Counted from the first letter of the stretch, positions 20,345 through 29,400 are shown. The stretch is DNA of 64,000 bases from CAMAVH01 sp036500145 (GCA_036500145.1 DASYCO010000019.1:61551-125550); one strand, 5' to 3'. Translations and numbers: made by a program. The notes: generated from the sequence alone by a model not told the origin.

Positions 20345-21406
20345 ATGGTCGCAGCCACCGCTAAGAAGTCTTCCGTCGTGAAACCCGCTTCGACGAAACA
20401 GGCTTCCCCGCCGCGACAAGCCGACAAGCGCAAATCCCCGAACACCAATCTCGATAAAGAGCTTCTCCTCAAGCTCTACCACGACATGCTGCTGATCCGC
20501 CGCTTCGAGGAGAAGGCGGGCCAGCTCTACGGCCAGGGCGCCATCGGCGGCTTCTGCCACCTCTACATCGGCCAGGAAGCCGTCGTCGTCGGCATGCAGT
20601 CGACGATCACCGGCGACGACGCCGTCATCACCACCTACCGCGACCACGGCCACATGCTGGCCTGCGGCATGGACCCGAAGGGCGTCATGGCCGAGCTGAC
20701 GGGCCGCCAGGGCGGCTACTCGCGCGGCAAGGGCGGCTCGATGCACATGTTCAGCGCCGAGAAGAACTTCTACGGCGGCCACGGCATCGTCGGCGCCAGC
20801 GTGCCGATCGGCGTCGGCCTGGCCTTCGCGCGCAAGTACAACGGCAAGAACACCGTCAGCCTGACCTACTACGGCGACGGCGCGGCCAACCAGGGCCAGG
20901 TCTACGAAGCCTTCAACATGGCGGCGCTGTGGAAGCTGCCGACCGTGTTCGTCATCGAGAACAACCAGTACGCCATGGGCACGTCGGTCAAGCGCGGCGC
21001 GGCGACCCCGGACTTCTACAAGCGCGGCGAGGCCTTCGGCATCCCGAGCATGAAGGTCGACGGCATGGACGTCATGAAGGTGCGCGAGGCCGGCGAGATC
21101 GCCGTCGCCCATTGCCGCGCCGGCAAGGGCCCCTACGTGCTGCAGATGGAGACCTACCGCTACCGCGGCCACTCCATGTCCGATCCGGCGAAGTACCGCA
21201 CGCGCGACGAAGTGGACAAGATGCGCGCCGAGCGCGACCCGATCGAGCACCTGCAGATGCATCTGGTCGAAGTGGGCCTCGTCGACGAGGCGGCGCTGAA
21301 GAAGGTGGACCAGGACGTCAAGAAGACGATCGTGGACGCCGCCGACTTCGCGCTCAACGACGCCGAGCCCGATCCCGCCGAGCTCTACACCGACGTGCTG
21401 GCCTAA
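20345..21406 (+). CDS. pdhA: Pyruvate dehydrogenase E1 component, alpha subunit
   Basis: A 353-residue thiamine-diphosphate enzyme; with PdhB it decarboxylates pyruvate and acetylates the E2 lipoyl group. After a basic, low-complexity N-terminus of about 40 residues the core begins at LLLKLYHDMLLIRRFEEKAG. The TPP-binding motif is GDGAANQGQVYEAFNMAALW, ending IENNQYAMGT, and the phosphorylation-loop equivalent is YRYRGHSMSDPAKYRTR. The start is uncertain: ATG 20345 (AGAAGGTG upstream) is preferred, but ATG 20288, also preceded by GAAGG, would add 19 residues. It heads the operon pdhA-pdhB-pdhC-lpdA-lipA. Confidence 0.95.
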   Translation: MVAATAKKSSVVKPASTKQASPPRQADKRKSPNTNLDKELLLKLYHDMLLIRRFEEKAGQLYGQGAIGGFCHLYIGQEAVVVGMQSTITGDDAVITTYRDHGHMLACGMDPKGVMAELTGRQGGYSRGKGGSMHMFSAEKNFYGGHGIVGASVPIGVGLAFARKYNGKNTVSLTYYGDGAANQGQVYEAFNMAALWKLPTVFVIENNQYAMGTSVKRGAATPDFYKRGEAFGIPSMKVDGMDVMKVREAGEIAVAHCRAGKGPYVLQMETYRYRGHSMSDPAKYRTRDEVDKMRAERDPIEHLQMHLVEVGLVDEAALKKVDQDVKKTIVDAADFALNDAEPDPAELYTDVLA

Positions 21407-21418
21407 AGGCCGGCCTCA

Positions 21419-21448
21419 CGGGCGGCCATTCTCGGCCGCCCGCTTTAT
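21419..21448 (+). terminator. Strong hairpin between pdhA and pdhB
   Basis: CGGGCGGCC (21419-21427) pairs perfectly with GGCCGCCCG (21434-21442) over a 6-nt loop, followed by CTTTATTT. It resembles an intrinsic terminator but sits inside an operon, so it may be a partial terminator or an mRNA-stability element that sets the E1-alpha to E1-beta ratio. Confidence 0.5.
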
Positions 21449-21474
21449 TTCCCCAGGGAAGACGAAGGTATTCC

Positions 21475-22869
21475 ATGCCCATCGAAGTGCTCATGCCGGC
21501 CCTGTCGCCGACCATGACGGAAGGTAAGATCGCCCGCTGGCTCAAGCATGAAGGCGATGCAGTGAAGTCCGGCGAAGTGCTGGCCGAAATCGAGACCGAC
21601 AAGGCGACCATGGAGGTCGAGGCGGTCGACGAAGGCACGCTCGGCAAGATCCTGGTGCCTGAAGGCAGCGAGAACGTCGCCGTCAACCAGCTCATCGCCC
21701 TGATCCTGGGCGAGGGCGAGGACGCCAAGGCGCTCGACGGCGCGAAAGCCGCGCCGAAGAAGGCCGAGGCCAAGCCCGCCGCCGAAGGCAAGGACGAGGC
21801 CCCCAAGGCTGAAGCCAAGGCCGCCGCCGCGCCGGCCGCGCCCGCGTCGAGCTACGCCGCGCCCGCGCCGGAAAAGGACTGGGGCGAGACGACCGTGATG
21901 ACCGTGCGCGACGCGCTGCGCGACGCCATGGCCGAAGAGATGCGCCGCGACCCCAGCGTCTTCGTCATGGGCGAGGAAGTGGCCGAGTACCAGGGCGCCT
22001 ACAAGGTGACCCAGGGCCTGCTGCAGGAATTCGGCGATCGCCGCGTCGTCGACACGCCGATCACCGAGCACGGCTTCGCCGGCCTCGGCGTCGGCGCGGC
22101 CTTCGCCGGCCTGCGCCCCGTCGTCGAGTTCATGACCTGGAACTTCGCCTTGCAGGCGATGGACCACATCATCAACTCGGCCGCCAAGACGCGCTACATG
22201 TCGGGCGGCCAGATGGCCTCGCCGATGGTCTTCCGCGGCCCGAACGGCGCCGCCGCCCGCGTCGGCGCGCAGCATTCGCAGTGCTTCGCCAGCTGGTACG
22301 CCCACGTGCCGGGCCTGATCGTCGTGTCGCCCTATTCGGCCGACGACGCCAAGGGCCTGCTCAAGTCGGCGATCCGCGATCCCAACCCGGTAATCTTCCT
22401 CGAGAACGAGATCATGTACGGCCGCAGCTTCCCGGTGCCGGTCGATCCCGAGTTCATCGTGCCGATCGGCAAGGCGCGCATCGTGCGCCCGGGCAAGGAC
22501 GTGACGATCACGGCCTTCTCGATCATGGTCGGCCTCGCCCTGCAGGCGGCCGAGGAACTGGCCAAGGAAGGCATCGACGCGGAGGTCATCGACCTGCGCA
22601 CGCTGCGTCCGCTCGACACCGCCACCATCGTCGAGTCGGTCAAGAAGACCAACCGCCTGGTGAGCGTGGAGGAGGGCTGGCCCTACGCCGGCATCGGCTC
22701 CGAGCTCGCCGCGCTCATGATGGAGCAGGCGTTCGACCATCTCGACGCCCCGGTGAAGCGCGTGACGGCCGTCGACGTGCCGCTGCCCTACGCCGCCAAC
22801 CTCGAAAAGCTCGCCTTGCCGCAGGCCGACCACATCGTCGCCGCCGCGAAAGAGGTTCTCTACCGCTAA
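21475..22869 (+). CDS. pdhB: Pyruvate dehydrogenase E1 component, beta subunit, with N-terminal lipoyl domain
   Basis: A 464-residue protein. Residues 1-80 are a lipoyl domain (MPIEVLMPALSPTMTEGKIA) with the lipoylated Lys in ETDKATMEVEAV, then an Ala/Lys/Glu-rich linker to about 130, then the E1-beta transketolase-like domain (VRDALRDAMAEEMRRD, TPITEHGFAGLGVGAAF, SVEEGWPYAGIGSE). The extra lipoyl domain on E1-beta is a known feature of alphaproteobacterial complexes. A separate strong ribosome site precedes the ATG. Confidence 0.96.
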   Translation: MPIEVLMPALSPTMTEGKIARWLKHEGDAVKSGEVLAEIETDKATMEVEAVDEGTLGKILVPEGSENVAVNQLIALILGEGEDAKALDGAKAAPKKAEAKPAAEGKDEAPKAEAKAAAAPAAPASSYAAPAPEKDWGETTVMTVRDALRDAMAEEMRRDPSVFVMGEEVAEYQGAYKVTQGLLQEFGDRRVVDTPITEHGFAGLGVGAAFAGLRPVVEFMTWNFALQAMDHIINSAAKTRYMSGGQMASPMVFRGPNGAAARVGAQHSQCFASWYAHVPGLIVVSPYSADDAKGLLKSAIRDPNPVIFLENEIMYGRSFPVPVDPEFIVPIGKARIVRPGKDVTITAFSIMVGLALQAAEELAKEGIDAEVIDLRTLRPLDTATIVESVKKTNRLVSVEEGWPYAGIGSELAALMMEQAFDHLDAPVKRVTAVDVPLPYAANLEKLALPQADHIVAAAKEVLYR

Positions 22870-22917
22870 GAAGGCGCTCGCTCCGCAGCGTCCCGTTCCT
22901 TTCTCAGGGGAAGCCCT

Positions 22918-24210
22918 ATGCCGATCAAGATCCTGATGCCCGCGCTGTCTCCCACCATGACCGAGGGCAATCTCGCCCGCTGGCTCAAGAAGGAAGGCGA
23001 CAACGTCAAGTCCGGCGAAGTGCTCGCCGAGATCGAAACCGACAAGGCCACGATGGAAGTCGAGGCGGTCGACGAAGGCAAGCTCGGCAAGATCCTCGTG
23101 CCGGCCGGCGCGCAGGGCGTGAAGGTCAACGAGGTGATCGCGCTGCTGCTGGAAGAGGGCGAGGACGCCAAGGCGCTGGAAGGCGCGGTCGCCGCGCCTG
23201 CCGCCAAGGCTGAAGCGCCCAAGGAACAGCCGAAGGCGGAAGCTCCGAAGGCGGCTCCGGCTCCCGTGACGACTCCCGTGACCGCCGCTCCGGCGCCCGC
23301 GCCGAAGCAGCCGGCCGCCGCGCTGATGGCGTCCCCCGGCGGCCGCGTCTTCGCGACGCCGCTCGCGCGCCGCATCGCCAAGGACAAGGGCCTCGACATC
23401 GCCAGCGTGCCGGGCAGCGGCCCGCACGGCCGCGTCACGCGCGTCGACGTCGAGAACTTCAAGGGCGGCGCTGCCGTCGGTGGTTCGGGCGGCCTGCGCC
23501 TCGGCGCGGGCGCCAACTTCGCGCCGGCCCGCAGCAAGCTCGTGCCGCACAGCACCATGCGCAAGGTCATCGCCAAGCGCTTGGTCGAATCGAAGCAGAC
23601 AGTGCCGCACTTCTACGTCAGCGTCGACATCGACCTCGACCGCCTGATGGACCTGCGCGCCGAGATCAACGCCATCGACGAGAAGACGAAGATCTCGGTC
23701 AACGACTTCGCCATCCGCGCTTCGGCGTTGGCCCTGATGCAGGTGCCGGGCGCCAACGCGGCCTGGTCGGACGAGGGCGCCGTCATGTACGAGTCGGCCG
23801 ACATCTCGGTCGCCGTCTCCATCCCGGGCGGCCTCATCACGCCGATCATCAAGAGCGCGGAGAAGAAGGGCCTCGCGGTCATCTCCGCCGAGATGAAGGA
23901 CCTGGCTTCGCGCGCCAAGGAAGGCCGGCTGAAGCCGGAGGAATTCCAGGGCGGCACCTTCTCGCTCTCCAACCTCGGCATGTTCGGCGTGAAGGACTTC
24001 TCGGCGATCATCAATCCGCCGCAAGGCGCCATCCTGGCGGTCTCCGCCGGCGAGCAGCGCGCTGTGGTGAAGGACGGCAAGCTCGCCGTCGCGACCGTGA
24101 TGACCTGCACGCTCTCCTGCGACCACCGCGTGGTCGACGGCGCGCTCGGCGCGCAGTACATGCAGGCCTTCAAGAATCTCATCGAACATCCCGTCCGCCT
24201 CGTGCTGTAG
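22918..24210 (+). CDS. pdhC: Pyruvate dehydrogenase E2 component (dihydrolipoamide acetyltransferase)
   Basis: A 430-residue protein forming the core of the complex. One lipoyl domain (ETDKATMEVEAV, residues 40-51) is followed by an Ala/Pro-rich linker, a peripheral-subunit-binding domain (ATPLARRIAKDKGLDIASV) and the acyltransferase domain with the catalytic His-Asp in SCDHRVVDGALGAQYMQAF. Its N-terminal domain is nearly the same as that of PdhB at both protein and DNA level, which shows duplication or gene conversion between the two. Confidence 0.97.
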   Translation: MPIKILMPALSPTMTEGNLARWLKKEGDNVKSGEVLAEIETDKATMEVEAVDEGKLGKILVPAGAQGVKVNEVIALLLEEGEDAKALEGAVAAPAAKAEAPKEQPKAEAPKAAPAPVTTPVTAAPAPAPKQPAAALMASPGGRVFATPLARRIAKDKGLDIASVPGSGPHGRVTRVDVENFKGGAAVGGSGGLRLGAGANFAPARSKLVPHSTMRKVIAKRLVESKQTVPHFYVSVDIDLDRLMDLRAEINAIDEKTKISVNDFAIRASALALMQVPGANAAWSDEGAVMYESADISVAVSIPGGLITPIIKSAEKKGLAVISAEMKDLASRAKEGRLKPEEFQGGTFSLSNLGMFGVKDFSAIINPPQGAILAVSAGEQRAVVKDGKLAVATVMTCTLSCDHRVVDGALGAQYMQAFKNLIEHPVRLVL

Positions 24211-24219
24211 GAGTCGACT

Positions 24220-25659
24220 GTGGCTGATACCAATTTCGACGTCATCATCGTCGGCAGCGGCCCGGGCGGCTACGTCACCGCCATCCGCGCGGCGCAGCTG
24301 AAGCTCAAGGTCGCCATCGTCGAGCGCGCCGAGCTCGGCGGCATCTGCCTCAACTGGGGCTGCATCCCGACCAAGGCGCTGCTGCGCAGCGCCGAGGTCT
24401 ATCATTCGATGCAGCATGCCGAGGACTTCGGCCTCAGCGCCAAGGGCGTCGACTTCGACCTGAACAAGGTCGTCGAGCGTTCGCGCGGCGTCGCCGCGCA
24501 GATGTCCAAGGGCGTCACCTACCTGATGAAGAAGAACAAGATCGAAGTCGTCGTCGGTTCCGGCGCGCTCGACGGCGTGGCCACGGGAGCCGGGGGCCCG
24601 CTGCGCAAAGTGAAGGTCACCGACAAGGACGGCAAGGTCACGAACCTGACCGCCAAGCACGTCATCCTCGCCACCGGCGCGCGCGCGCGCGTGATGCCGG
24701 GGATGGAGCCGGACGGCAAGCTGATCTGGACCTACCGCGAAGCGCTGGTGCCCAACACCATGCCGAAGTCGCTGCTGGTCGTCGGCTCGGGCGCCATCGG
24801 CATCGAGTTCGCGAGCTTCTTCCGCGACCTCGGCGCCGAGGTGACGGTCGTCGAGGTGATGGACCGCGTGCTGCCGGTCGAGGACGAGGACATTTCGGCC
24901 TTCGCCCGCAAGGCGTTCGAGAAGCGCGGCATGAAGATCCACACCGGCGCGACGGTGAAGGGCCTGAAGACGGGCAAGGACAACGTCACCGCGACCATCG
25001 AGCTCAAGGACAAGGACGGCAAGGCCAAGACCGAGACCTTGACGGTCGACCGCGTCATCCTCGCCGTCGGCATCGTCGGCAACGTCGAGAACCTGGGCCT
25101 CGAAGGCACCAAGGTGAAGGTCGACCGCACCCACGTGACGGTCGACGGCTACGGCCAGACCGGCGAGCCGGGCGTCTACGCCATCGGCGATCTCACGGGG
25201 CCGCCGTGGCTGGCCCACAAGGCGAGCCACGAGGGCGTCGTCTGCGTCGAGAAGATCGCCGGCGTGCCGGGCGTGCATCCGTTCAAGACCGACAACATCC
25301 CGGGCTGCACCTATTGCCATCCGCAGGTCGCCAGCGTCGGCCTGACCGAGAAGGCGGCCAAGGACAAGGGCTTCCAGGTCAAGGTCGGCAAGTTCCCGTT
25401 CCTCGGCAACGGCAAAGCCGTGGCCATGGGCGAGCCCGACGGCCTGGTCAAGACGGTGTTCGACGCCAAGACGGGCGCGCTGCTTGGCGCGCACCTGATC
25501 GGCGCCGAAGTGACCGAAATGATCCAGGGCTACACCATCGGCCGCCAGCTGGAGACGACGGAGGCGGAGCTGATGGAGACGGTCTTCCCGCATCCGACGA
25601 TTTCCGAAGTGATGCACGAAGCGGTGCTTGACGCCTACGGCCGCGTCATCCACATCTAG
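24220..25659 (+). CDS. lpdA: Dihydrolipoyl dehydrogenase (E3)
   Basis: A 479-residue FAD enzyme that re-oxidises the E2 lipoyl group and reduces NAD+. Motifs: FAD-binding VIIVGSGPGGYVTAIRAAQ, redox-active disulphide GGICLNWGCIPTKALL, NAD-binding VVGSGAIGIEFASFF, and the C-terminal catalytic HPTISEVMHE. It uses a GTG start at 24220 with GGAG 6 nt upstream, 9 nt after the pdhC stop. The dedicated E3 gene in the pdh operon suggests that the 2-oxoglutarate complex has another copy or shares this one. Confidence 0.97.
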   Translation: MADTNFDVIIVGSGPGGYVTAIRAAQLKLKVAIVERAELGGICLNWGCIPTKALLRSAEVYHSMQHAEDFGLSAKGVDFDLNKVVERSRGVAAQMSKGVTYLMKKNKIEVVVGSGALDGVATGAGGPLRKVKVTDKDGKVTNLTAKHVILATGARARVMPGMEPDGKLIWTYREALVPNTMPKSLLVVGSGAIGIEFASFFRDLGAEVTVVEVMDRVLPVEDEDISAFARKAFEKRGMKIHTGATVKGLKTGKDNVTATIELKDKDGKAKTETLTVDRVILAVGIVGNVENLGLEGTKVKVDRTHVTVDGYGQTGEPGVYAIGDLTGPPWLAHKASHEGVVCVEKIAGVPGVHPFKTDNIPGCTYCHPQVASVGLTEKAAKDKGFQVKVGKFPFLGNGKAVAMGEPDGLVKTVFDAKTGALLGAHLIGAEVTEMIQGYTIGRQLETTEAELMETVFPHPTISEVMHEAVLDAYGRVIHI

Positions 25660-25696
25660 GGCCTGCGGGGAAAAGCCTGGGGGCTTTGGAGACGCC

Positions 25697-26644
25697 ATGA
25701 GCGACGTGACCGCGACTGACAGCACCAGCGAAACGCCCGCGGCGAAGCCCGCGCGCGTGCCGAAGCCGGACTGGATCCGGGTGAAGGCGCCCAACTCGTT
25801 GCAGTACAACGAGACGCGCAAGCTGCTGCATGGCCTGAAGCTGCACACGGTCTGCGAAGAGGCGGCCTGCCCGAACATCGGCGAGTGCTGGACCAAGAAG
25901 CACGCGACGGTGATGATCCTCGGCGACACCTGCACGCGCGCCTGCGCCTTCTGCAACGTCAAGACCGGCAAGCCGAACCTCGTCGATCCGCACGAGCCGG
26001 ACAACCTCGCCACCGCCATCGCCCAGCTCGGGCTCGAGCATGTCGTCATCACCTCGGTCGACCGCGACGACCTGGAAGACGGCGGCGCAAACCAGTTCGT
26101 GCAGTGCATCGAGAAGCTGCGCGTCAAGGCGCCGAGCACCACCATCGAGGTGCTGACGCCGGACTTCCTGCGCAAGCCCGAGAGCATCGACCTGGTCGCG
26201 AACGCGCGGCCCGACGTCTACAACCACAACCTCGAGACGGTGCCGCGCCTCTACGCGACGATCCGCCCGGGTGCGCGCTACTTCAACTCGCTGCGCCTGC
26301 TCGACCGCGTGAAGAAGGTCGTGCCCTCGATCTTCACCAAGTCCGGCATCATGGTCGGCCTCGGCGAGACGGCGGAAGAGGTCTATCAGGTGATGGACGA
26401 CCTGCGCGCCGCCGACGTGGACTTCCTCACCATCGGCCAGTACCTGCAGCCGACGCCCAAGCATGCCAAGGTCGAGCGCTTCGTGACGCCCGACGAGTTC
26501 AACGCCTATGCCGCCAAGGCGCGGGCCAAGGGCTTCCTGCTGGTGTCGTCCTCGCCGCTGACCCGTTCGTCCTACCACGCGGAAGAGGATTTCCGCCGCC
26601 TGCGCGAGGCGCGCGAGAAGAAGCTCGCCGCCGCGCGCGGCTAA
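25697..26644 (+). CDS. lipA: Lipoyl synthase
   Basis: A 315-residue radical-SAM enzyme that inserts two sulphur atoms into octanoyl groups on lipoyl domains. The auxiliary cluster cysteines are at 53, 58 and 64 (CEEAACPNIGEC) and the radical-SAM cluster cysteines at 79, 83 and 86 (CTRACAFC); the C-terminal Ser ligand is in SSPLTRSSYHAEEDF. The N-terminal 25 residues are variable. It directly follows lpdA, so the cofactor maturase is made with the enzyme that needs it. Confidence 0.97.
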   Translation: MSDVTATDSTSETPAAKPARVPKPDWIRVKAPNSLQYNETRKLLHGLKLHTVCEEAACPNIGECWTKKHATVMILGDTCTRACAFCNVKTGKPNLVDPHEPDNLATAIAQLGLEHVVITSVDRDDLEDGGANQFVQCIEKLRVKAPSTTIEVLTPDFLRKPESIDLVANARPDVYNHNLETVPRLYATIRPGARYFNSLRLLDRVKKVVPSIFTKSGIMVGLGETAEEVYQVMDDLRAADVDFLTIGQYLQPTPKHAKVERFVTPDEFNAYAAKARAKGFLLVSSSPLTRSSYHAEEDFRRLREAREKKLAAARG

Positions 26645-26668
26645 GGCCGGCAAGGACAAGGCTGCGCG

Positions 26669-27136
26669 ATGCCGGTTCACGCCGAGCAGAAGTTCATGCC
26701 CTACAGCGCCGAGCAGCTCTACGCGCTCGTCGCCGACATCGAGCAATATCCGCAGTTCCTGCCTTGGTGCATCGGCGCGCGCATTCGCGAGCGGCGCGAG
26801 ACCGAGATCGTCGCCGACCTGGTGATCGGCTTCAAGATGATCCGCGAGCGCTTCACCTCGCGCGTTACCCTGACGCCGCCCGCCGAGGGCGTGGTGCCGC
26901 GCATCGACGTCGCCTACGTCGACGGGCCGATGCGCGAGATGACCAACCGCTGGCGCTTCCTGGCGCAGCCGGACGGCGGCACGATCATCGACTTCTACGT
27001 CGAATTCGAATTTCGCTCGAAGATCCTGGAAAAGCTGATCGGTGCGCTGTTCCACGAAGCGGTCAAGCGCATGGTCAACGCCTTCGAGGCGCGTGCCGGC
27101 GTGCTCTACGGCCCGGCGGCGATCACGCCGGTTTAA
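26669..27136 (+). CDS. Coq10/RatA-type START-domain protein
   Basis: A 155-residue SRPBCC/START-like protein: FMPYSAEQLYALVADIEQYP, FLPWCIGARI, RWRFLAQPDGGTIIDFYVEF and the C-terminal helix FHEAVKRMVNAFEARA. In eukaryotes the Coq10 homologue binds ubiquinone and aids respiration; the E. coli homologue is named RatA. The ubiquinone role is the more likely in this alphaproteobacterium, based on family knowledge only. It is 24 bp after lipA and is the last gene of the pdh-lip string. Confidence 0.85.
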   Translation: MPVHAEQKFMPYSAEQLYALVADIEQYPQFLPWCIGARIRERRETEIVADLVIGFKMIRERFTSRVTLTPPAEGVVPRIDVAYVDGPMREMTNRWRFLAQPDGGTIIDFYVEFEFRSKILEKLIGALFHEAVKRMVNAFEARAGVLYGPAAITPV

Positions 27137-27149
27137 AGGCGAAGAGGCC

Positions 27150-27641
27150 CTAGGCCTCGATCTGCCGCAGGAGCAGGGTGAGGGCGGTTCTGACCGCCGC
27201 GAGCCGCACGGCCGAACGGTCCCCCGGAAAGACATGGCGTTCGTGCAGCGTGGGCTTGCCGCGCCGCGCGCAGGCAAGATGCACGAGGCCGACCGGCTTG
27301 GTCGGGCTGCCGCCGCCGGGTCCGGCGATGCCGGTGACCGACACGGCGAGGTCGACCGGCGCGTGGGCCAGCACGCCTTCGGCCATGGCGCGGGCAACCT
27401 CTTCGCTGACGGCGCCGACCTTGGCGATCAGGGCGGCGAGGACGCCGAGCATCTCGGTCTTGGCCACGTTGGCATAGGTGACGAAGCCGCGCTCGACGAC
27501 GTCGGAGGAGCCGGCGATCTCGGTCAGGCTGCCGGCGACGAGGCCGCCCGTGCAGGATTCTGCCGTCGCGATCTTCAGCCCTTTGGCGCGTGCGGCGGCG
27601 AGGACTTGCTCGGCTTGCTGGCGGACGTCGTCCGGGAACAT
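27150..27641 (-). CDS. cinA: CinA C-terminal-type nicotinamide-nucleotide amidohydrolase
   Basis: A 163-residue single-domain protein corresponding to the C-terminal half of CinA (PncC), which converts nicotinamide mononucleotide to nicotinate mononucleotide in pyridine nucleotide recycling. The signature is IATAESCTGGLVAGSLTEIA, GSSDVVERGFVTYAN and VTGIAGPGGGSPTKPVGLV. The N-terminal MoaB-like half is absent, as in many stand-alone forms. Its ATG overlaps the pgpA stop (TAATG), showing translational coupling. Confidence 0.93.
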   Translation of the reverse strand: MFPDDVRQQAEQVLAAARAKGLKIATAESCTGGLVAGSLTEIAGSSDVVERGFVTYANVAKTEMLGVLAALIAKVGAVSEEVARAMAEGVLAHAPVDLAVSVTGIAGPGGGSPTKPVGLVHLACARRGKPTLHERHVFPGDRSAVRLAAVRTALTLLLRQIEA

Positions 27642-28156
27642 TACGGCGCCATGCTCATGTCTTTGAGGGAGATGACGAGGTTGATCAGCCAGAGCAGTCC
27701 GCCGGCGTAGGTGGCGGCGAGCAGGTCGTCGAACATGGCGCCGAATCCGCCGCCGATGGAACGATCGGCCACGCGCACCGGCCAGGGCTTCCAGATGTCG
27801 GCGATGCGGAACAGCACGAAGCCGAGCAGCAGGTTGTACCAAGTGGGCGGCACGAACACGAAGATCGCCATCTGTGCCGCGATCTCGTCGATCACGACCT
27901 CAGGCGGATCCTCGGCACGCGTATGCGAGATGTAGACGTTGGCCGCCCAGCAGCCGACGCAGAAGGCGACGACGACCGCGGCGAGCACGATTAGCGGGCC
28001 GCCGGCATAGTAGATTCCGAGGGCCAGGGGCAGGGCGCCGAGCGATCCCCAGGTGCCGGGCGCCCGCGGCAGCAGGCCGAGGCCGCCGCCTGTTGCGATC
28101 AGGAAGGCCGGATGCCATTTCGGCAAGCCGGCGGCTTTGTCGGTTCCGTTGGCCAT
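27641..28156 (-). CDS. pgpA: Phosphatidylglycerophosphatase A
   Basis: A 171-residue inner-membrane phosphatase that makes phosphatidylglycerol. It shows ATGGGLGLLPRAPGTWGSL at the N-terminus, the acidic VVIDEIAAQMA, the FRIADIWKPWPV motif and GGFGAMFDDLLAA, all typical of PgpA, with four likely membrane helices. The start at 28156 lies 2 nt from the ispDF stop, and its own stop overlaps cinA, so ispDF-pgpA-cinA form a tight operon. Confidence 0.94.
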   Translation of the reverse strand: MANGTDKAAGLPKWHPAFLIATGGGLGLLPRAPGTWGSLGALPLALGIYYAGGPLIVLAAVVVAFCVGCWAANVYISHTRAEDPPEVVIDEIAAQMAIFVFVPPTWYNLLLGFVLFRIADIWKPWPVRVADRSIGGGFGAMFDDLLAATYAGGLLWLINLVISLKDMSMAP

Positions 28157-28158
28157 GG

Positions 28159-29400
28159 CTAGAAGGCGTCTGCGGGCAGGCGCACGGTGGCGACCGCCTG
28201 GGCGGCGATGCCTTCGCCGCGCCCGAGGAAGCCGAGCTTCTCGGTCGTCGTCGCCTTGACGCTGACGCGCCCGACGGAGACGCCGGCGATCTCGGCGATG
28301 CGCGCGCGCATGGCTTCGCGGTGCGGCGAGACCTTCGGCAGCTCGCACAGCACGGTCACGTCGAGATGGGCGATGACGCCGCCCTTCGCCTGCACGCGCT
28401 CAACCGCGTGGCGCAGGAACAGCGCCGAATCGACGCCCTTCCACTGCGGGTCGCTCGGCGGGAAATGGCTGCCGATGTCGCCGTCGCCGATGCAGGCGAG
28501 GATGGCGTCGGTGAGGGCGTGGAGGCCGACGTCGGCGTCCGAGTGGCCGACGAGCCCGCGCGGGCTCGGCACGCGCAGGCCGCAGAGCGTCACATGGTCT
28601 TTCTCGCCGGCCGGGCCGAAGGCATGCACGTCGACGCCGAAGCCGGTGCGGACGTCGCCCAGCGCGGCGAGCAGCTGCCGTTCGGCGCGGGCGAGGTCGC
28701 CCTCGGTGGTGATCTTGAAGTTGTCCTCGCTGCCGAGCACTAGCCCGACCGTCTGGCCCGCATGTTCGAGCACGGCGGCGTCGTCGGTGAAGCCGCGGTC
28801 GTAGCCGACGTTCTCCGCCGCCATGACCTTGCGGTGCGCGGCGAGTATGTCGGCGTAGCGGAAGGCCTGCGGCGTCTGCGCCCGCCAGAGGCCTTCGCGT
28901 TCGACGGCACCCGCGACGACATCTGCCCCCTCGGTTTGATGGGCGCCGCGCTTGAGGCTGTCGGCAAGCGGCACGGCGACGATGGCGCCAGGGTGGCGCG
29001 CCAGGCCGGCGATGCTGCGGTCGATGATCGGCGCGTCGACGAAGGGGCGGGCGGCGTCATGGATCAGCACGGAGGCGGGCGCCTGTCCGGCGAGGCTTTC
29101 GAGGCCGAGGCGCACCGATTCCTGGCGCGACTCGCCGCCATGCACCGGGGCCAGCAGGTCGAGGCCGGTCATGGCTTCGTCGTAGAGCGCGTGGTCGTCG
29201 GCATGGATGACGACGCGCACGGCGTCGATGCCGGGATGGTCGAGGAAGGGCAGGGCGGCGCGGCGCAGCACGGCCATGCCGCCGAGCTTGCGGTACTGCT
29301 TGGGGGCGCCGTCGGCCGGCGCGCCAGACGCCGCGAAGCGGCTGCCGCGTCCGGCGGCGACGATCAGGGCGATGCAGGAAGGCGCGGGTTGCGAAGTCAT
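28159..29400 (-). CDS. ispDF: Bifunctional IspD/IspF enzyme of the MEP isoprenoid pathway
   Basis: A 413-residue fusion. The N-terminal IspD part (2-C-methyl-D-erythritol 4-phosphate cytidylyltransferase) has IALIVAAGRGSRFA, GAPKQYRKLGG, VLIHDAARPFVD and RAQTPQAFRY. The C-terminal IspF part (cyclodiphosphate synthase, from about residue 250) has GFGVDVHAFGP, GHSDADVGLHALTDAILA, GDIGSHFPPSDP and the Zn and diphosphate ligands. The fusion is common in alphaproteobacteria. The start at 29400 (MTSQPAPSC) is the first ATG close to the cytidylyltransferase loop. Confidence 0.97.
   Translation of the reverse strand: MTSQPAPSCIALIVAAGRGSRFAASGAPADGAPKQYRKLGGMAVLRRAALPFLDHPGIDAVRVVIHADDHALYDEAMTGLDLLAPVHGGESRQESVRLGLESLAGQAPASVLIHDAARPFVDAPIIDRSIAGLARHPGAIVAVPLADSLKRGAHQTEGADVVAGAVEREGLWRAQTPQAFRYADILAAHRKVMAAENVGYDRGFTDDAAVLEHAGQTVGLVLGSEDNFKITTEGDLARAERQLLAALGDVRTGFGVDVHAFGPAGEKDHVTLCGLRVPSPRGLVGHSDADVGLHALTDAILACIGDGDIGSHFPPSDPQWKGVDSALFLRHAVERVQAKGGVIAHLDVTVLCELPKVSPHREAMRARIAEIAGVSVGRVSVKATTTEKLGFLGRGEGIAAQAVATVRLPADAF

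Noticed and set aside
20929..21474. Extension of pdhB upstream through pdhA
   Set aside because: The plus frame is open, but the lipoyl domain start MPIEVLMPALSPTMTEG and its own ribosome site at 21475 fix the true start.
21445..26187. Minus-strand open frame of about 1580 codons opposite the pyruvate dehydrogenase genes
   Set aside because: It runs antisense to five well-recognised genes and its translation is rich in Arg, His, Ala and Asp with no domain. It is the shadow expected from GC-rich codons; the same holds for long minus frames at 2618-4861, 33180-35483 and 35626-37086.
27150..29400. Fusion of pgpA and cinA into one protein
   Set aside because: The TAATG overlap and separate family starts show two genes with coupled translation.
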